From: Melghirimyces profundicolus
GTDB lineage: Bacteria; Bacillota; Bacilli; Thermoactinomycetales; DSM-45169
Assembly: GCF_003054245.1 (NCBI RefSeq)
Contig: NZ_QBKR01000005.1
Location: forward strand, 62,001-126,000
Direction: 5' to 3'
DNA: 64,000 bases
Below the pieces are notes generated by a model that saw nothing but the letters and a program-made list of their open reading frames with translations, searched no databases and was not told the origin of the DNA. Of this stretch, positions 37,678 through 47,011 are shown in pieces. The stretch's first letter is position 1; each line of letters starts with the position of its first letter. The position numbers were made by a program, and so were the translations under genes.

Positions 37678-38565
37678 GTGGATGGGGGGCATTGGAAGAC
37701 CATTGAAGAGGCGTACCGCGGAGGGAGTCGATATCTCCAAAACCGGGGAGTGGACACTCCCCGGTTTGTTTCGGAGCTGTTGCTGCGGAACGCCCTGGGG
37801 TGCGACCGCACCCGGTTGTTCATGCGATTTGGCGAACCGATGCCGCCGGAGGCGGCCCGGAAGTTTTCCCATTGGCTGGAGCTGAGGTCGGCGGGTTTTC
37901 CCGTGCAGTACTTGCTCGGGGAACAGGAGTTTTACGGCCGGTCGTTTCACGTGAACCCGGCCGTGTTGATACCCCGGCCGGAGACGGAAACGCTGGTGGA
38001 GACCGTCCTTCGGGAATCCCGCCGTTTCGGGGAGAAGACCCCGTTAACCGCGGTGGATGTCGGAACGGGAAGCGGTGCGATCGCCGTGACGCTGGCGGCG
38101 GAAAAACCCCTGTGGCGGATTTGCGCCGTTGACCGGTCCGCCGATGCGTTGGGAGTCGCTCGGAAAAACGGTGTCCAACACGGGGTGGATGACCGGGTGC
38201 AATGGATGCAGGGAGATTGGCTGGAACCGATCTCCAAGTGCGGCCTCCGCGCAGACCTGGTGGTTTCCAACCCTCCTTACATCCCTTCCGGGGTGATTGA
38301 CGGCCTGGATGCAGAGGTGCGGGAACACGAACCCCGGATGGCTCTGGACGGGGGAATTGACGGGCTGGACCCGTTCCGGCACTTGATCCGGCAACTGCCG
38401 GATGTGTTGAATCTTCCGGGACTGATCGCCTTGGAAGTGGGGGACGGACAGAGCGGGGAGGTTGCGGCGATGCTGAGGAAGCTTCCGGAGTCCGATGTTT
38501 TCATCGTTCCCGATTTGGCCGGCCGCCCCCGTGTGGTCGGAGCGCGCATCGGCTTCCCCCGTTAA
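37678..38565 (+). CDS. prmC: Release factor glutamine methyltransferase
   Basis: This 295-residue SAM-dependent enzyme methylates the Gln of the GGQ motif in release factors. The N-terminal helical domain (YLLGEQEFYGRSFHVNP) is followed by the Rossmann domain with DVGTGSGAIAVTLA and NPPY at 198-201, which positions the target Gln. The start is GTG 37678 after AAGGAGGAGGGTGAA. The prfA-prmC pair is conserved, and both products act on the same substrate. Confidence 0.95.
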   Translation: MDGGHWKTIEEAYRGGSRYLQNRGVDTPRFVSELLLRNALGCDRTRLFMRFGEPMPPEAARKFSHWLELRSAGFPVQYLLGEQEFYGRSFHVNPAVLIPRPETETLVETVLRESRRFGEKTPLTAVDVGTGSGAIAVTLAAEKPLWRICAVDRSADALGVARKNGVQHGVDDRVQWMQGDWLEPISKCGLRADLVVSNPPYIPSGVIDGLDAEVREHEPRMALDGGIDGLDPFRHLIRQLPDVLNLPGLIALEVGDGQSGEVAAMLRKLPESDVFIVPDLAGRPRVVGARIGFPR

Positions 38566-38660
38566 GGGATCTCCGGAATGGGATCTGTTTCACCCTGGAG
38601 GATTAAACCCTCCCTTGCCTGTCCATAATGGAGGATAGAAGAGTCAAGGAGGGTTCATTC

Positions 38661-39341
38661 ATGCGGTTACGCACTTATTCCGTTTTGATCCTGTTGTCCG
38701 TCGGTCTTTTCTCCTTCTTGCAATGGACAGGAGGGGGGGGCGCCCTCACGGGGGGGACGGTTCCCGTTCATGCCCGGTCTTCGGGGGAAAACGGGGAGAT
38801 CCCCCAGCAGGCCATCCGCCTCCGGATTCTGGCCAACAGCGATTCCGAACCGGATCAGCGGCTGAAACAGCGGGTTCGGGACGAGATCATCAAAGAAATT
38901 GAAACCTGGGCCGACAAGCCCCAGTCCTTGGAGGAGGCGCGGCTGATGATTCGTTCCCGCCTGCCCCTCCTGAGGATCATTGCCCATAAAACGGTGAAAG
39001 AAAGCGGGTTCCGTTATCCCGTGAAAGTGGAATTCGGCAAAGTCCCCTTCCCGACCAAATTGTACGGGGATCAGGTTTATCCCGCCGGGAAGTATGAAGC
39101 GCTTCTGATCACGATCGGGGAAGGCAAGGGGGGGAATTGGTGGTGTGTGTTGTTCCCGCCTCTCTGTTTCGTGGACATGAGCAACGGGGATGCTGTCCGG
39201 GACTCCGACGCACGGATTACCGCCGGCCGGGCCATGGCCGCTCCGGCCGAACAGGAACCCGGGCGGGAAGAGGAAAAAGCCGAAGTCCGTTTTTTCATTC
39301 TCGATTCCCTGCAGGAATTCTTCTCGGGTCTGTTTGATTGA
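38661..39341 (+). CDS. spoIIR: Stage II sporulation protein R
   Basis: This secreted signalling protein of 226 residues is made in the forespore and triggers processing of pro-sigma-E by SpoIIGA in the mother cell. It has an N-terminal hydrophobic signal (LRTYSVLILLSVGLFSFLQW). The family core is AIRLRILANSDSEPDQRLKQ, PVKVEFGKVPFPTKLYGDQVYPAGKYEALLITIG and GNWWCVLFPPLCFVD. ATG 38661 follows CAAGGAGGG. The upstream 95 bases should hold a sigma-F promoter, but I cannot place it with confidence. A terminator follows. Confidence 0.95.
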   Translation: MRLRTYSVLILLSVGLFSFLQWTGGGGALTGGTVPVHARSSGENGEIPQQAIRLRILANSDSEPDQRLKQRVRDEIIKEIETWADKPQSLEEARLMIRSRLPLLRIIAHKTVKESGFRYPVKVEFGKVPFPTKLYGDQVYPAGKYEALLITIGEGKGGNWWCVLFPPLCFVDMSNGDAVRDSDARITAGRAMAAPAEQEPGREEEKAEVRFFILDSLQEFFSGLFD

Positions 39342-39360
39342 TGGGAGAAAAACGGGAAGC

Positions 39361-39389
39361 AACCGGCCATTCCGCCGGTTTTTTCTTTT
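39361..39389 (+). terminator. Rho-independent terminator after spoIIR
   Basis: The stem AACCGGC / GCCGGTT with a short loop is followed by TTTTCTTTTG. Confidence 0.85.
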
Positions 39390-39462
39390 GTTCGGAACAA
39401 GTTCTATTTTTTTCCCCCTCTTCATAGATTGATAGAGAAGAAATGGGGAGGGGGTCACTTAC

Positions 39463-39927
39463 ATGTTTACGGTTCGACGTGCCAACCATAGCGACAGGGA
39501 AACGATCGTCCGGTTGCTGCGGCAGGCGGGTCTCAGCGCGGATGGTACGGATGCCCACCTGGAAAACTTTTTGATCGTGGAGGATCCGGTCTCCCGCCGG
39601 GAATTGGGGACGGTGGGGCTGGAAATATACGGTGACAGGGGATTGCTCCGCTCTTTTGTGATGGAAAGCGATGCCTGGAATGCCAAAACGGGGATGGAGC
39701 TGATTGCAGTGGTTCTCACCTACGCCCGGAAAACGGGGTTGAAAGAGGTGTACCTCATGGCCGGCATCACGGCTTCGATCTTCGAACATTTCGGTTTTGA
39801 GCCGGTGGATTGGGAAGAACTCCCCGAAGAGATACGCCATTCGGCGCACAAAAGGGAAGTGGAGCCGGGAGAGGGGGTTCCCATGGTTTGCCGGAACCCC
39901 GCTGTCCGGTCTCCGGCTGAAGGGTGA
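39463..39927 (+). CDS. GNAT-family N-acetyltransferase (YwlB-like)
   Basis: This 154-residue protein has an acetyltransferase fold. The N-terminus FTVRRANHSDRETIVRLLRQAGL and the LLRSFVMESDAW and GLKEVYLMAGITASIFEHFGFEPV segments mark strands and the helix that ends in the GF(E)P motif common in the family. The acetyl-CoA loop (R/QxxGxG/A) is degenerate, so activity is uncertain. Its position between spoIIR and ywlC matches B. subtilis ywlB. The substrate is unknown. Confidence 0.8.
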   Translation: MFTVRRANHSDRETIVRLLRQAGLSADGTDAHLENFLIVEDPVSRRELGTVGLEIYGDRGLLRSFVMESDAWNAKTGMELIAVVLTYARKTGLKEVYLMAGITASIFEHFGFEPVDWEELPEEIRHSAHKREVEPGEGVPMVCRNPAVRSPAEG

Positions 39928-39984
39928 GCGGTGGGTCTCACCTTATGATATTATGAGGGTCAAAATGCGGAAAGGAAATCGGGA

Positions 39985-41055
39985 ATGGAGACAAAATACT
40001 GGAAAGTCATCACGAACTCCGATCGTCCGGAATCCCTAGCCGGCCATAGCGCCATTCGGGAAGCGGCCGCCTTGTTGAAAGAGGGAGGTATCGTGGCGTT
40101 TCCAACGGAAACCGTCTACGGATTGGGGGCGGATGCCTCTTCGTCCGGGGCGGTCACTTCCGTTTTCCGGGCCAAAGGACGCCCCTCCGACAATCCTTTG
40201 ATCGTTCATATCGCCGATCTGGACCGGTTGGAGCGGTGGACCCGGGAGGTGCCGGAGAAAGGGGTGGAACTGGCCCGGCGCTATTGGCCGGGTCCCCTCA
40301 CCCTGATCCTTCCCCACCGGGGAAATCTGGCCCCCCAGGTGACGGCGGGACTTTCCACCGTCGGGATTCGGATTCCTTCCCATCCCGTGGCTCTGGCGCT
40401 GTTGCGGGAGAGCGGCCTTCCCGTCGCGGCCCCCAGTGCCAACCGATCCGGAAAACCGAGTCCCACGGATGCGGCGCATGTCCGGGACGATCTCCACGGA
40501 CGCATCGACGGTATCCTGGATGGAGGAACGACGGGGATCGGGGTCGAATCCACCGTGGTGGATGTCACCTCCGACCCTCCGGTTCTCCTGCGGCCCGGCG
40601 GGATCACCCTGGACATGCTCCGGGACGCCGTCGGGGAAATCCGCCTGGATCGGGGGCTTGAAAGAGAAACAATGAACCCGCGATCTCCCGGGATGAAGTA
40701 CCGTCATTACGCACCCCAGGGAAAGATGTGGGTGGTAACGGGGGAGGGGAAGTCCCTCGTTGAACGGGTGCAACGGATGGCTGACGGTTTAAAGAGGGAA
40801 GGGATGAAAGTCGGAATTCTGTCGACAGAAGAACATGCGGCAAATTACGAGGCGGATTGGGTGTTCGTTTGCGGACGAAGGTCCGATCCATTCAGCATTG
40901 CCCGGGGGTTGTATCAGGCTCTCCGCGCCTTTGACGAGGTGAAAGCTGAAGCGATTGTGGCCGAGGGATTCCCGCCGCAGGGGGTTCTTTTTACCGTCAT
41001 GAACCGGTTGGTCAAAGCGGCGGAAGGACGGGTGATCTCCGCCGGCGAATCTTGA
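39985..41055 (+). CDS. ywlC: L-threonylcarbamoyladenylate synthase (Sua5/YwlC)
   Basis: This 356-residue enzyme makes threonylcarbamoyl-AMP for the t6A37 modification of tRNAs reading ANN codons. The N-terminal YrdC domain has GGIVAFPTETVYGLGADA, KGRPSDNPLIVHI, PGPLTLIL and PSANRSGKPSPT. The C-terminal ~110 residues (after the linker MKYRHYAP) are the Sua5 domain, so this is the long Sua5 form rather than TsaC. ATG 39985 follows GGAAAGGAAATCGGG. The stop lies just before repeat copy D. Confidence 0.95.
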   Translation: METKYWKVITNSDRPESLAGHSAIREAAALLKEGGIVAFPTETVYGLGADASSSGAVTSVFRAKGRPSDNPLIVHIADLDRLERWTREVPEKGVELARRYWPGPLTLILPHRGNLAPQVTAGLSTVGIRIPSHPVALALLRESGLPVAAPSANRSGKPSPTDAAHVRDDLHGRIDGILDGGTTGIGVESTVVDVTSDPPVLLRPGGITLDMLRDAVGEIRLDRGLERETMNPRSPGMKYRHYAPQGKMWVVTGEGKSLVERVQRMADGLKREGMKVGILSTEEHAANYEADWVFVCGRRSDPFSIARGLYQALRAFDEVKAEAIVAEGFPPQGVLFTVMNRLVKAAEGRVISAGES

Positions 41056-41057
41056 TC

Positions 41058-41203
41058 CTGGAAGCGTTGTGATGGATGGTCAGGTTCAGAAGAAGGGAAG
41101 CGTTTACCGGGAGTGAAGGACCCCGGCGAGACTTGTGCTCTGTGAGTGCAGCCGGAGCGGCTTTGGGTAAATGCTGCCGCTCATTTTTTCGCAACGATTC
41201 TAG
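41058..41203. repeat. Dispersed palindromic repeat, copy D (medium form)
   Basis: This 146-bp copy starts CTGGAAGCGTTGTGATGGAT, carries GGGAAGCGTTTACC on the left, CGGCGAGACTTGTGCTCTGTG in the middle and GGGTAAATGCTGCCGCTCAT on the right, and ends TTTTTTCGCAACGATTCTAG. The ends and the TTTACC/GGGTAAA blocks are mutually complementary. It separates ywlC from mntP. Confidence 0.8.
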
Positions 41204-41292
41204 TTATGGAAAACAGACGGACAGGCGGTTCTTTTTGCCCGACCCTTCGCATACCTTGTCAGAGACAAGCGTTTGCGGGGGGGGGAATGGCA

Positions 41293-41856
41293 ATGGAGCT
41301 TTCCTTGCCTCAGTGGGGGCAATTGTTTACCCTTTTGATGATTGCCGTCGCTCTCGGAACGGACGCTTTTTCCCTGGGAATCGGGATCGGGATGCGGGGG
41401 GTGCTTGTGAGGGAAGCTTTGAAGATCAGCGGCATGATCGGTTTTTTTCATGTCATGCTGCCGTTGTTGGGAATCACCGTCGGCCGCTATCTCGGGTCCC
41501 TGGTGGAGAACATCGCCGTCATCACCGGAGGGGGTCTGCTTTGCTTTTTGGGACTCAACATGATCTACCAGGCTTTTCGTTCGGGGAAAGAAGTACGCGT
41601 CTTTCACACCGCAACCCCGCTGGGAATCGTGGTGTTTTCCCTGGGAGTCAGTCTCGATTCTCTCTCCGCGGGGTTATCCCTCGGATTGTTCGAAGCGGAT
41701 GCCATTCTGGCCGTGTTGTTGTTCGGGACCGTGGGGGGACTGATGGCTTGCACGGGGCTTCTCCTGGGGCGGAATGTGGGATCTTGGATCGGTGACTACG
41801 GGGAAGCGGTGGGAGGCATCATTCTGATTTCCCTGGGCCTCCGGTTTTTGCTGTGA
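41293..41856 (+). CDS. mntP: Manganese efflux pump MntP (YwlD)
   Basis: This 187-residue membrane protein has six hydrophobic segments in two similar halves. The paired acidic motifs are ALGTDAFSLGIGIGM in the first half and SLGVSLDSLSAGLSLG in the second, whose Asp residues are needed for Mn2+ export in the family. The position after ywlC matches B. subtilis ywlD. The start is ATG 41293, 7 bases after a G-rich run; ATG 41287 is close and cannot be excluded. Its stop overlaps the next gene, another metal transporter, by 4 bases. Confidence 0.88.
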   Translation: MELSLPQWGQLFTLLMIAVALGTDAFSLGIGIGMRGVLVREALKISGMIGFFHVMLPLLGITVGRYLGSLVENIAVITGGGLLCFLGLNMIYQAFRSGKEVRVFHTATPLGIVVFSLGVSLDSLSAGLSLGLFEADAILAVLLFGTVGGLMACTGLLLGRNVGSWIGDYGEAVGGIILISLGLRFLL

Positions 41857-42584
41857 CGGACGCGGTATGGTCGAGCGGGATGACCGGAGCCGCCACCTTG
41901 GTCGGCACGGCCCTGGCTCTGCGGTTCGGCCGTCTTTCCCCCCGTTGGATGGCTGTCGCGCTCGGTTTGTCTGCGACGGTCATGCTGTTTGTCAGCCTCT
42001 TCGAACTCCTTCCCACCGCCTTGAAACTGCGCCCTTCGTGGTCTCATGTCTTCCTCGGTATGTTGTCCGGCTCGGCGGTGATGGCGGGAATCCGTACCAT
42101 CAGCGGTGACGGGGAAGAAGCGGATTCTCCGGAGCACTACCGTCGGCTGGGATGGGTTCTTTCCGGGGCGGTGCTGGCCCATAATCTGCCGGAAGGGGCG
42201 GCAATCGGAATCGGATTTGGAGTGGAGCCGGATCTGGGGGTGACCTTGGCGCTTACCATGGGGCTTCACAACTTGCCCGAAGGAATCGGTATGGCAGCCC
42301 CCCTCTTGGCCGCAGGTCTGGGAAGAGGTTGGGTGATTTTGATCAGTCTGGGAGCGGCTGGCGCCCTTCCCGTCGGAGCTTGGCTGGGAGTCCGGTATTT
42401 GACGGGCTCACCGGACCTGGTCGCGGTGGGTCTCCTGTTTGCCTCCACCACCATGATCTGGGTGGTGACGCAGGAAATCTTTCCCCGGGCTTATAAAATC
42501 GCCCCCGCGGCTTGCCGTTGGGGGCTGGGCCTGGGCATCCTTCTCGCCCTGGCGATTCACGGACTCAACGGATCATGTTGTTAA
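41853..42584 (+). CDS. ZIP-family divalent metal transporter
   Basis: This 243-residue protein has about eight membrane segments and the ZIP signature in helix IV, HNLPEGAAIGIGFG, repeated in helix V as LHNLPEGIGMAAPL; both supply the His and Glu metal ligands. The family mostly imports zinc or other divalent ions into the cytoplasm. GTG 41853 overlaps the mntP stop (GTGA), so an exporter and a likely importer are coupled. It is not part of this region in B. subtilis as I recall it. Metal and direction are inferred from family. Confidence 0.85.
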   Translation: MTDAVWSSGMTGAATLVGTALALRFGRLSPRWMAVALGLSATVMLFVSLFELLPTALKLRPSWSHVFLGMLSGSAVMAGIRTISGDGEEADSPEHYRRLGWVLSGAVLAHNLPEGAAIGIGFGVEPDLGVTLALTMGLHNLPEGIGMAAPLLAAGLGRGWVILISLGAAGALPVGAWLGVRYLTGSPDLVAVGLLFASTTMIWVVTQEIFPRAYKIAPAACRWGLGLGILLALAIHGLNGSCC

Positions 42585-42751
42585 CCGGCCGTTCGGGACG
42601 ATCTTTCGTTTTCGCTTTCGTTTTCGGAAAAAAGATGAAATACTGGTTAGGGAAACCCCCACGGTTGCATAACGGGTCGAAGGCTTGAGAAAATGTAAAA
42701 TGTCAATCAAGTTGCACGTTCTCCCAAGGCGGCGGCAGCGGAGGTGGTTGG

Positions 42752-43402
42752 GTGAAAAAGATCTTATTTGTTTGTACGGGAAATACCTGCCGGAGTCCGA
42801 TGGCAGAGGCTCTGATGCGGAAAAAAGCGGCGGAAAAGGGCATCGAGCTGGAAGTCCGCTCCGCGGGGGTGACCGCGTTGGACGGGGCCGAGGCCACCGA
42901 GGCGGCCGTCCGGGTGATGGAGGAAAAAGGGATTGACCACCGTTCCCACCGGTCCCGGGCCGTCTCCCGCGATCTGGTGGAGTGGGCGGATCTCATTCTG
43001 ACAATGACGTCGGATCACAGGAAAATGATGGCTCAGTCTTATCCGGAAGCAGCGGACAAGTTGTACACCCTGAAAGAGTACGTCCTTCCGGATGCCGACC
43101 GGGAAAAATTGGAGGAGCTTCAGCGGTTGCAGGTGGAACTGGAAACTGTCCGGGCGATGCTGGAGAATGAGAGGGAGCAAGGGAACCGGTCCCGGGTGGA
43201 ATCCCTGCAGAAGCAGATGGAAGAAATCGAAAAGAAATACCGTTCCCTCTGGCGGGAGGTCAGCGGAATCCTGGCACGCACCGACGTGCCCGACCCTTTC
43301 GGCGGAAGCGAAGAAAATTACCGCCAATGCAGGGATGTCCTCGACGCGGAATTGGAAAAGTTACTGAATCGGTTGCAGAATTCATCAACGGAGGAAAGGT
43401 GA
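42752..43402 (+). CDS. ywlE: Protein arginine phosphatase YwlE with an inserted coiled coil
   Basis: This low-molecular-weight phosphatase fold protein of 216 residues removes phosphate from arginine on proteins marked by McsB. The P-loop CTGNTCRS has nucleophile Cys8, Thr12 (the residue that favours phosphoarginine) and Arg14. The general acid lies in VPDPFGG (Asp181). The usual length is about 150; here ~65 residues (about 112-177), rich in Glu, Leu, Gln, Arg and Lys with heptad character, are inserted before the VPDPFGG loop. The start is GTG 42752 after GGAGGTGGTTGG. The position between metal transporters and rpiB matches B. subtilis ywlE-ywlF. Confidence 0.92.
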   Translation: MKKILFVCTGNTCRSPMAEALMRKKAAEKGIELEVRSAGVTALDGAEATEAAVRVMEEKGIDHRSHRSRAVSRDLVEWADLILTMTSDHRKMMAQSYPEAADKLYTLKEYVLPDADREKLEELQRLQVELETVRAMLENEREQGNRSRVESLQKQMEEIEKKYRSLWREVSGILARTDVPDPFGGSEENYRQCRDVLDAELEKLLNRLQNSSTEER

Positions 43403-43425
43403 AGGACGAGGGAGGGTTTGGACAG

Positions 43426-43866
43426 ATGAAAGTGGTGCTGGGATCGGACCATGGGGGTCTGAAGCTGAAGGAGAGCATCAAAAAAGTGTTGGAAGAAATG
43501 AATGTCATGTATGAAGACGTGGGATGCGATTGTCCCGATTCCGTCGATTATCCGGACTACGCCCTTCCGGTGGCCGAGAAAGTGGCCAAAGGGGAATTTG
43601 ACCGGGGCATTCTCATCTGCGGCACCGGGATCGGGATGTCCATCACCGCCAACAAAGTGCGCGGCATCCGCTGTGCGCTGGTGACCGACGAGTACTCGGC
43701 CCGGATGAGCCGGGAGCACAACAACGCCAACATCCTCGCACTGGGTGAAAGGGTCACCGGTCCGGGGCTGGCCGAAGGGATCGTCCGGACTTGGCTGAAC
43801 ACGGAGTTTGCCGGTGGGCGGCATGAACGGCGCGTGGAGAAAATCGGCGCCCTGGAAGGAGAGTGA
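43426..43866 (+). CDS. rpiB: Ribose-5-phosphate isomerase B (YwlF)
   Basis: This isomerase of 146 residues interconverts ribose 5-phosphate and ribulose 5-phosphate. The N-terminus MKVVLGSDHGGLKLKES is typical. The catalytic loop GILICGTGIGMSITANKVRGIRC is split by Cys in CGTG, and MSREHNNANILALGER follows. ATG 43426 follows GGGAGGGTTTGGAC; the longer frame that overlaps ywlE lacks support. It lies 23 bases after ywlE and 5 bases before ywlG. Confidence 0.95.
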   Translation: MKVVLGSDHGGLKLKESIKKVLEEMNVMYEDVGCDCPDSVDYPDYALPVAEKVAKGEFDRGILICGTGIGMSITANKVRGIRCALVTDEYSARMSREHNNANILALGERVTGPGLAEGIVRTWLNTEFAGGRHERRVEKIGALEGE

Positions 43867-43871
43867 AATCC

Positions 43872-44435
43872 GTGGAGAAAGCCATCCGCAACCAGGTGAT
43901 GCAGGTGACCGAAGAGCTTTTGGAGGCAAAGCCCTTAAACCGGGGTCATCTGCTTGTGATGGGAGTCAGCACCAGTGAGGTCGCCGGAAAGCGGATCGGC
44001 ACCGCGGGAAGTGACGAAGTGGCCGCCTCCATCCTGGAAGGCGCATTGGAAGTTCAACGGAACCATGGATACCATCTCGCTTTTCAATGCTGTGAACATC
44101 TCAACCGGGCCTTGGTGGTTGCCCGGGAGACCCTTGAAACGTTCGGGTTGACCGAAGTGACAGCGGTCCCGGTGCCGAAAGCGGGAGGCGCCATGGCTTC
44201 CCACGCCTTTCGGCATTTGGAGGATGCCGTTTTGGTGGAGGAAGTGGCTGCCGATGCGGGAATCGACATCGGAGACACCCTGATCGGCATGCACCTGAAG
44301 CCGGTGGCGGTGCCCGTCCGGCCCTCGATCCGGCAGATCGGTCAAGCTCATGTCACCATGGCCAAAACCCGCCCCCGGTTGATCGGGGGTGCGAGAGCGG
44401 TCTACATTCTGGAAGAGCGGGACGGATTCCAGTGA
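43872..44435 (+). CDS. ywlG: UPF0340 / TIGR01440-family protein YwlG
   Basis: This conserved protein of 187 residues has unknown function. It has the family pattern LLVMGVSTSEVAGKRIGTAGS, FQCCEHLNRALVVARE, VPVPKAGGAMASHAF and GMHLKPVAVPVRPSIRQIGQAHVTMAKTRPRLIGGARAVY. A GTG at 43872 fits the GGAAGGAGAG ribosome site at a spacing of about 9; an upstream GTG at 43863 overlaps that site. Always found between rpiB and glyA in Bacillales. The conserved Cys-Cys-Glu-His group suggests an active or metal site. Confidence 0.9.
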   Translation: MEKAIRNQVMQVTEELLEAKPLNRGHLLVMGVSTSEVAGKRIGTAGSDEVAASILEGALEVQRNHGYHLAFQCCEHLNRALVVARETLETFGLTEVTAVPVPKAGGAMASHAFRHLEDAVLVEEVAADAGIDIGDTLIGMHLKPVAVPVRPSIRQIGQAHVTMAKTRPRLIGGARAVYILEERDGFQ

Positions 44436-44504
44436 ATCGGATCCGATGCTCTGGACGTTTTGGTAAGATAGAAGAGATGGAGGAATCAAAAGGAGGAGCT
44501 TACC

Positions 44505-45752
44505 TTGGACCACATCCGACAAACGGATCCGGAAATCGCCGCGGCCATCAGCAAAGAGCTGGGCAGGCAACAGGGAAACATTGAACTGATTGCATCTGAA
44601 AACTTTGTCAGCCGCGCCGTGCTGGAAGCGCTGGGAAATGTCATGACCAACAAGTACGCCGAAGGCTATCCCGGCAGACGCTACTACGGAGGTTGCCGAT
44701 TCGTCGATCAGGCGGAGGAGCTGGCAAGGGAGCGGGCCAAGGAATTGTTCGGGGCGGAACATGTCAACGTGCAACCCCATTCCGGGGCTCAGGCCAACAT
44801 GGGGGTTTACTTTTCCGTCCTGGAACCGGGAGACACGGTGTTGGGGATGGACCTGGCTCACGGGGGCCATCTGACCCACGGCAGCCCGGTCAACTTTTCC
44901 GGGAAACTGTATCATTTTGTCTCCTACGGTGTGGATGAGAAGACCCACCGGATCGACTATGAAGAAGTCCGGAAAGCGGCGCTGAAGCACCGGCCCAAAT
45001 TGTTGGTGGCGGGGGCCAGTGCCTACCCCCGGACCATCGATTTCGCCAAACTGAAAGAAATCGCCGATGAAGCCGGTTGCCCCCTGATGGTGGATATGGC
45101 CCACATCGCCGGTCTGGTGGCCACCGGGCATCATCCGAATCCCGTCCCTTATGCCGATTATGTCACCACCACCACCCATAAAACGCTCCGCGGACCCCGG
45201 GGCGGAATGATCCTCTGCAAAGAGGAGCACGCTAAAAAAATTGACAAGTCCATCTTCCCGGGCATCCAAGGCGGCCCCCTGATGCACGTGATCGCCGCCA
45301 AAGCGGTCGCTTTGAAGGAAGCCCTGAGCGATTCCTTCAAGGAGTATTCGGCCCGGGTGGTGGACAATGCCCGCGGATTGGCCGAAGCCCTGGCCTCCCG
45401 CGGAATCGATTTGATCTCCGGGGGAACGGACAATCACCTGATCCTGATCGATGTCCGCAACCTGGGGCTGACCGGCAAGAAAGCGGAGCATCTGTTGGAC
45501 GAAGCGGGAATCACCGTCAACAAAAACGCAATTCCCTTCGACCCGGAAAGCCCCTTTGTCACCAGCGGCATCCGGATCGGAACCGCCGCCGTCACTTCCC
45601 GTCACATGGGGCTGGACGCCATGGTGGAGATCGCCGATATCATGGCCGCCGTCCTGAAAAACCCCGACAATGCCGAAGAGCAGCAAAAAGCCCGGGAACG
45701 GGTGGCTTCCCTGACCGCCCGTTATCCCCTGTATCCGGACCTGGAAGTCTGA
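44505..45752 (+). CDS. glyA: Serine hydroxymethyltransferase
   Basis: This PLP enzyme of 415 residues interconverts serine and glycine with tetrahydrofolate, giving one-carbon units. [39 protein letters not shown] and [11 protein letters not shown] are present. The PLP lysine is Lys226 in [14 protein letters not shown]. Start TTG 44505 lies 6 bases after AAAGGAGGAG. Two terminator-like hairpins follow. Confidence 0.97.
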   Translation: MDHIRQTDPEIAAAISKELGRQQGNIELIASENFVSRAVLEALGNVMTNKYAEGYPGRRYYGGCRFVDQAEELARERAKELFGAEHVNVQPHSGAQANMGVYFSVLEPGDTVLGMDLAHGGHLTHGSPVNFSGKLYHFVSYGVDEKTHRIDYEEVRKAALKHRPKLLVAGASAYPRTIDFAKLKEIADEAGCPLMVDMAHIAGLVATGHHPNPVPYADYVTTTTHKTLRGPRGGMILCKEEHAKKIDKSIFPGIQGGPLMHVIAAKAVALKEALSDSFKEYSARVVDNARGLAEALASRGIDLISGGTDNHLILIDVRNLGLTGKKAEHLLDEAGITVNKNAIPFDPESPFVTSGIRIGTAAVTSRHMGLDAMVEIADIMAAVLKNPDNAEEQQKARERVASLTARYPLYPDLEV

Positions 45753-45763
45753 AAGCGAGAAAG

Positions 45764-45800
45764 GAACCCGCCAGCGAAGTGTGGTGGCCGGGTTCTTTTT
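45764..45800 (+). terminator. Rho-independent terminator after glyA
   Basis: The stem GAACCCG(CCA) / (TGG)CCGGGTTC is followed by TTTTT. Confidence 0.8.
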
Positions 45801-45823
45801 GGGTGGGAATGGCCGGAGTTTTC

Positions 45824-45853
45824 AGCCCGCTTTTCGAGAGCGGGCTTTTTTTG
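45824..45853 (+). terminator. Second terminator upstream of upp
   Basis: The stem AGCCCGCT / AGCGGGCT with loop TTTCGAG is followed by TTTTTTT. Together with the hairpin 25 bases earlier it insulates upp from glyA. Confidence 0.85.
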
Positions 45854-45891
45854 AAGGTACATAAGCAACTTTCTGTCCTTTTTCCGGTGAA

Positions 45892-45920
45892 TGGACATTC
45901 GAAAAAAAGACCAGTACAAT
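45892..45920 (+). promoter_or_regulatory. upp promoter
   Basis: TGGACA (45892-45897) and TACAAT (45915-45920) are spaced by 17 bases, about 48 bases before upp. Confidence 0.7.
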
Positions 45921-45965
45921 GTTTGAGACTGAAGGAAAGATGACCCTGAGGAAGGAGTGTCGTGA

Positions 45966-46598
<633 letters not shown>

Positions 46599-46850
46599 GA
46601 ACTGTCACATTCCGTTCATAAGGAATCCGAGGAACGGTGGATCCCGCGGCGTAATGACACAATAAAGGTAAGAACCGCAGGATCCGCCTGACGGAAGACC
46701 AAATATTCCCACCCCGAATGGGCAGTCTAAGGAACAACGGGCCAAACGGTTTCGACGGGGAGGGCCGATCCGGGGAGTCCGCCCTCCGTCCGGGCCGGGC
46801 TCCCTTCTGAAATTGTGAATAACTGTTCACATCTCCAGCTCCCGTAAGCG
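46599..46850. other. Spacer between upp and the atp promoter, no gene seen
   Basis: The spacer is GC-rich and contains a hairpin-prone stretch (GGAGGGCCGATCC...GGGAGTCCGCCCTCC around 46758-46790) without a T tract, and TTGTGAATAACTGTTCACA, an inverted repeat at 46813-46831 lying about 20 bases before the atp -35 box. Short open frames lack ribosome sites. Confidence 0.45.
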
Positions 46851-46880
46851 TTGACATTGAGTATGGGCCTTGGGTAGTAT
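46851..46880 (+). promoter_or_regulatory. atp operon promoter
   Basis: TTGACA (46851-46856, consensus) and TAGTAT (46875-46880) are spaced by 18 bases. The transcript would have a leader of about 125 bases before atpZ. Confidence 0.7.
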
Positions 46881-47011
46881 AAACGGGGAACATACAGAGT
46901 TTCTGCCGTGTTGCCCCTCTGGCACGACATTTTCGTTACCACATCACCCATTTCCACGGTTTTCCCCTTTGTTTCTTCTTTCAAATGCTCCGGCGCATGG
47001 GAGGGCTCCCC

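Noticed and set aside
46744-46762. ACGGTTTCGACGGGGAG, resembling the 5' end of tmRNA (ssrA)
   Set aside because: No tag reading frame, no tRNA-like 3' half and no CCA-type end follow within 400 bases, so the match is short and probably accidental.
46718-46810. A 30-codon frame (MGSLRNNGPNG...) between upp and atp
   Set aside because: There is no ribosome binding site and it lies in hairpin-prone non-coding sequence.
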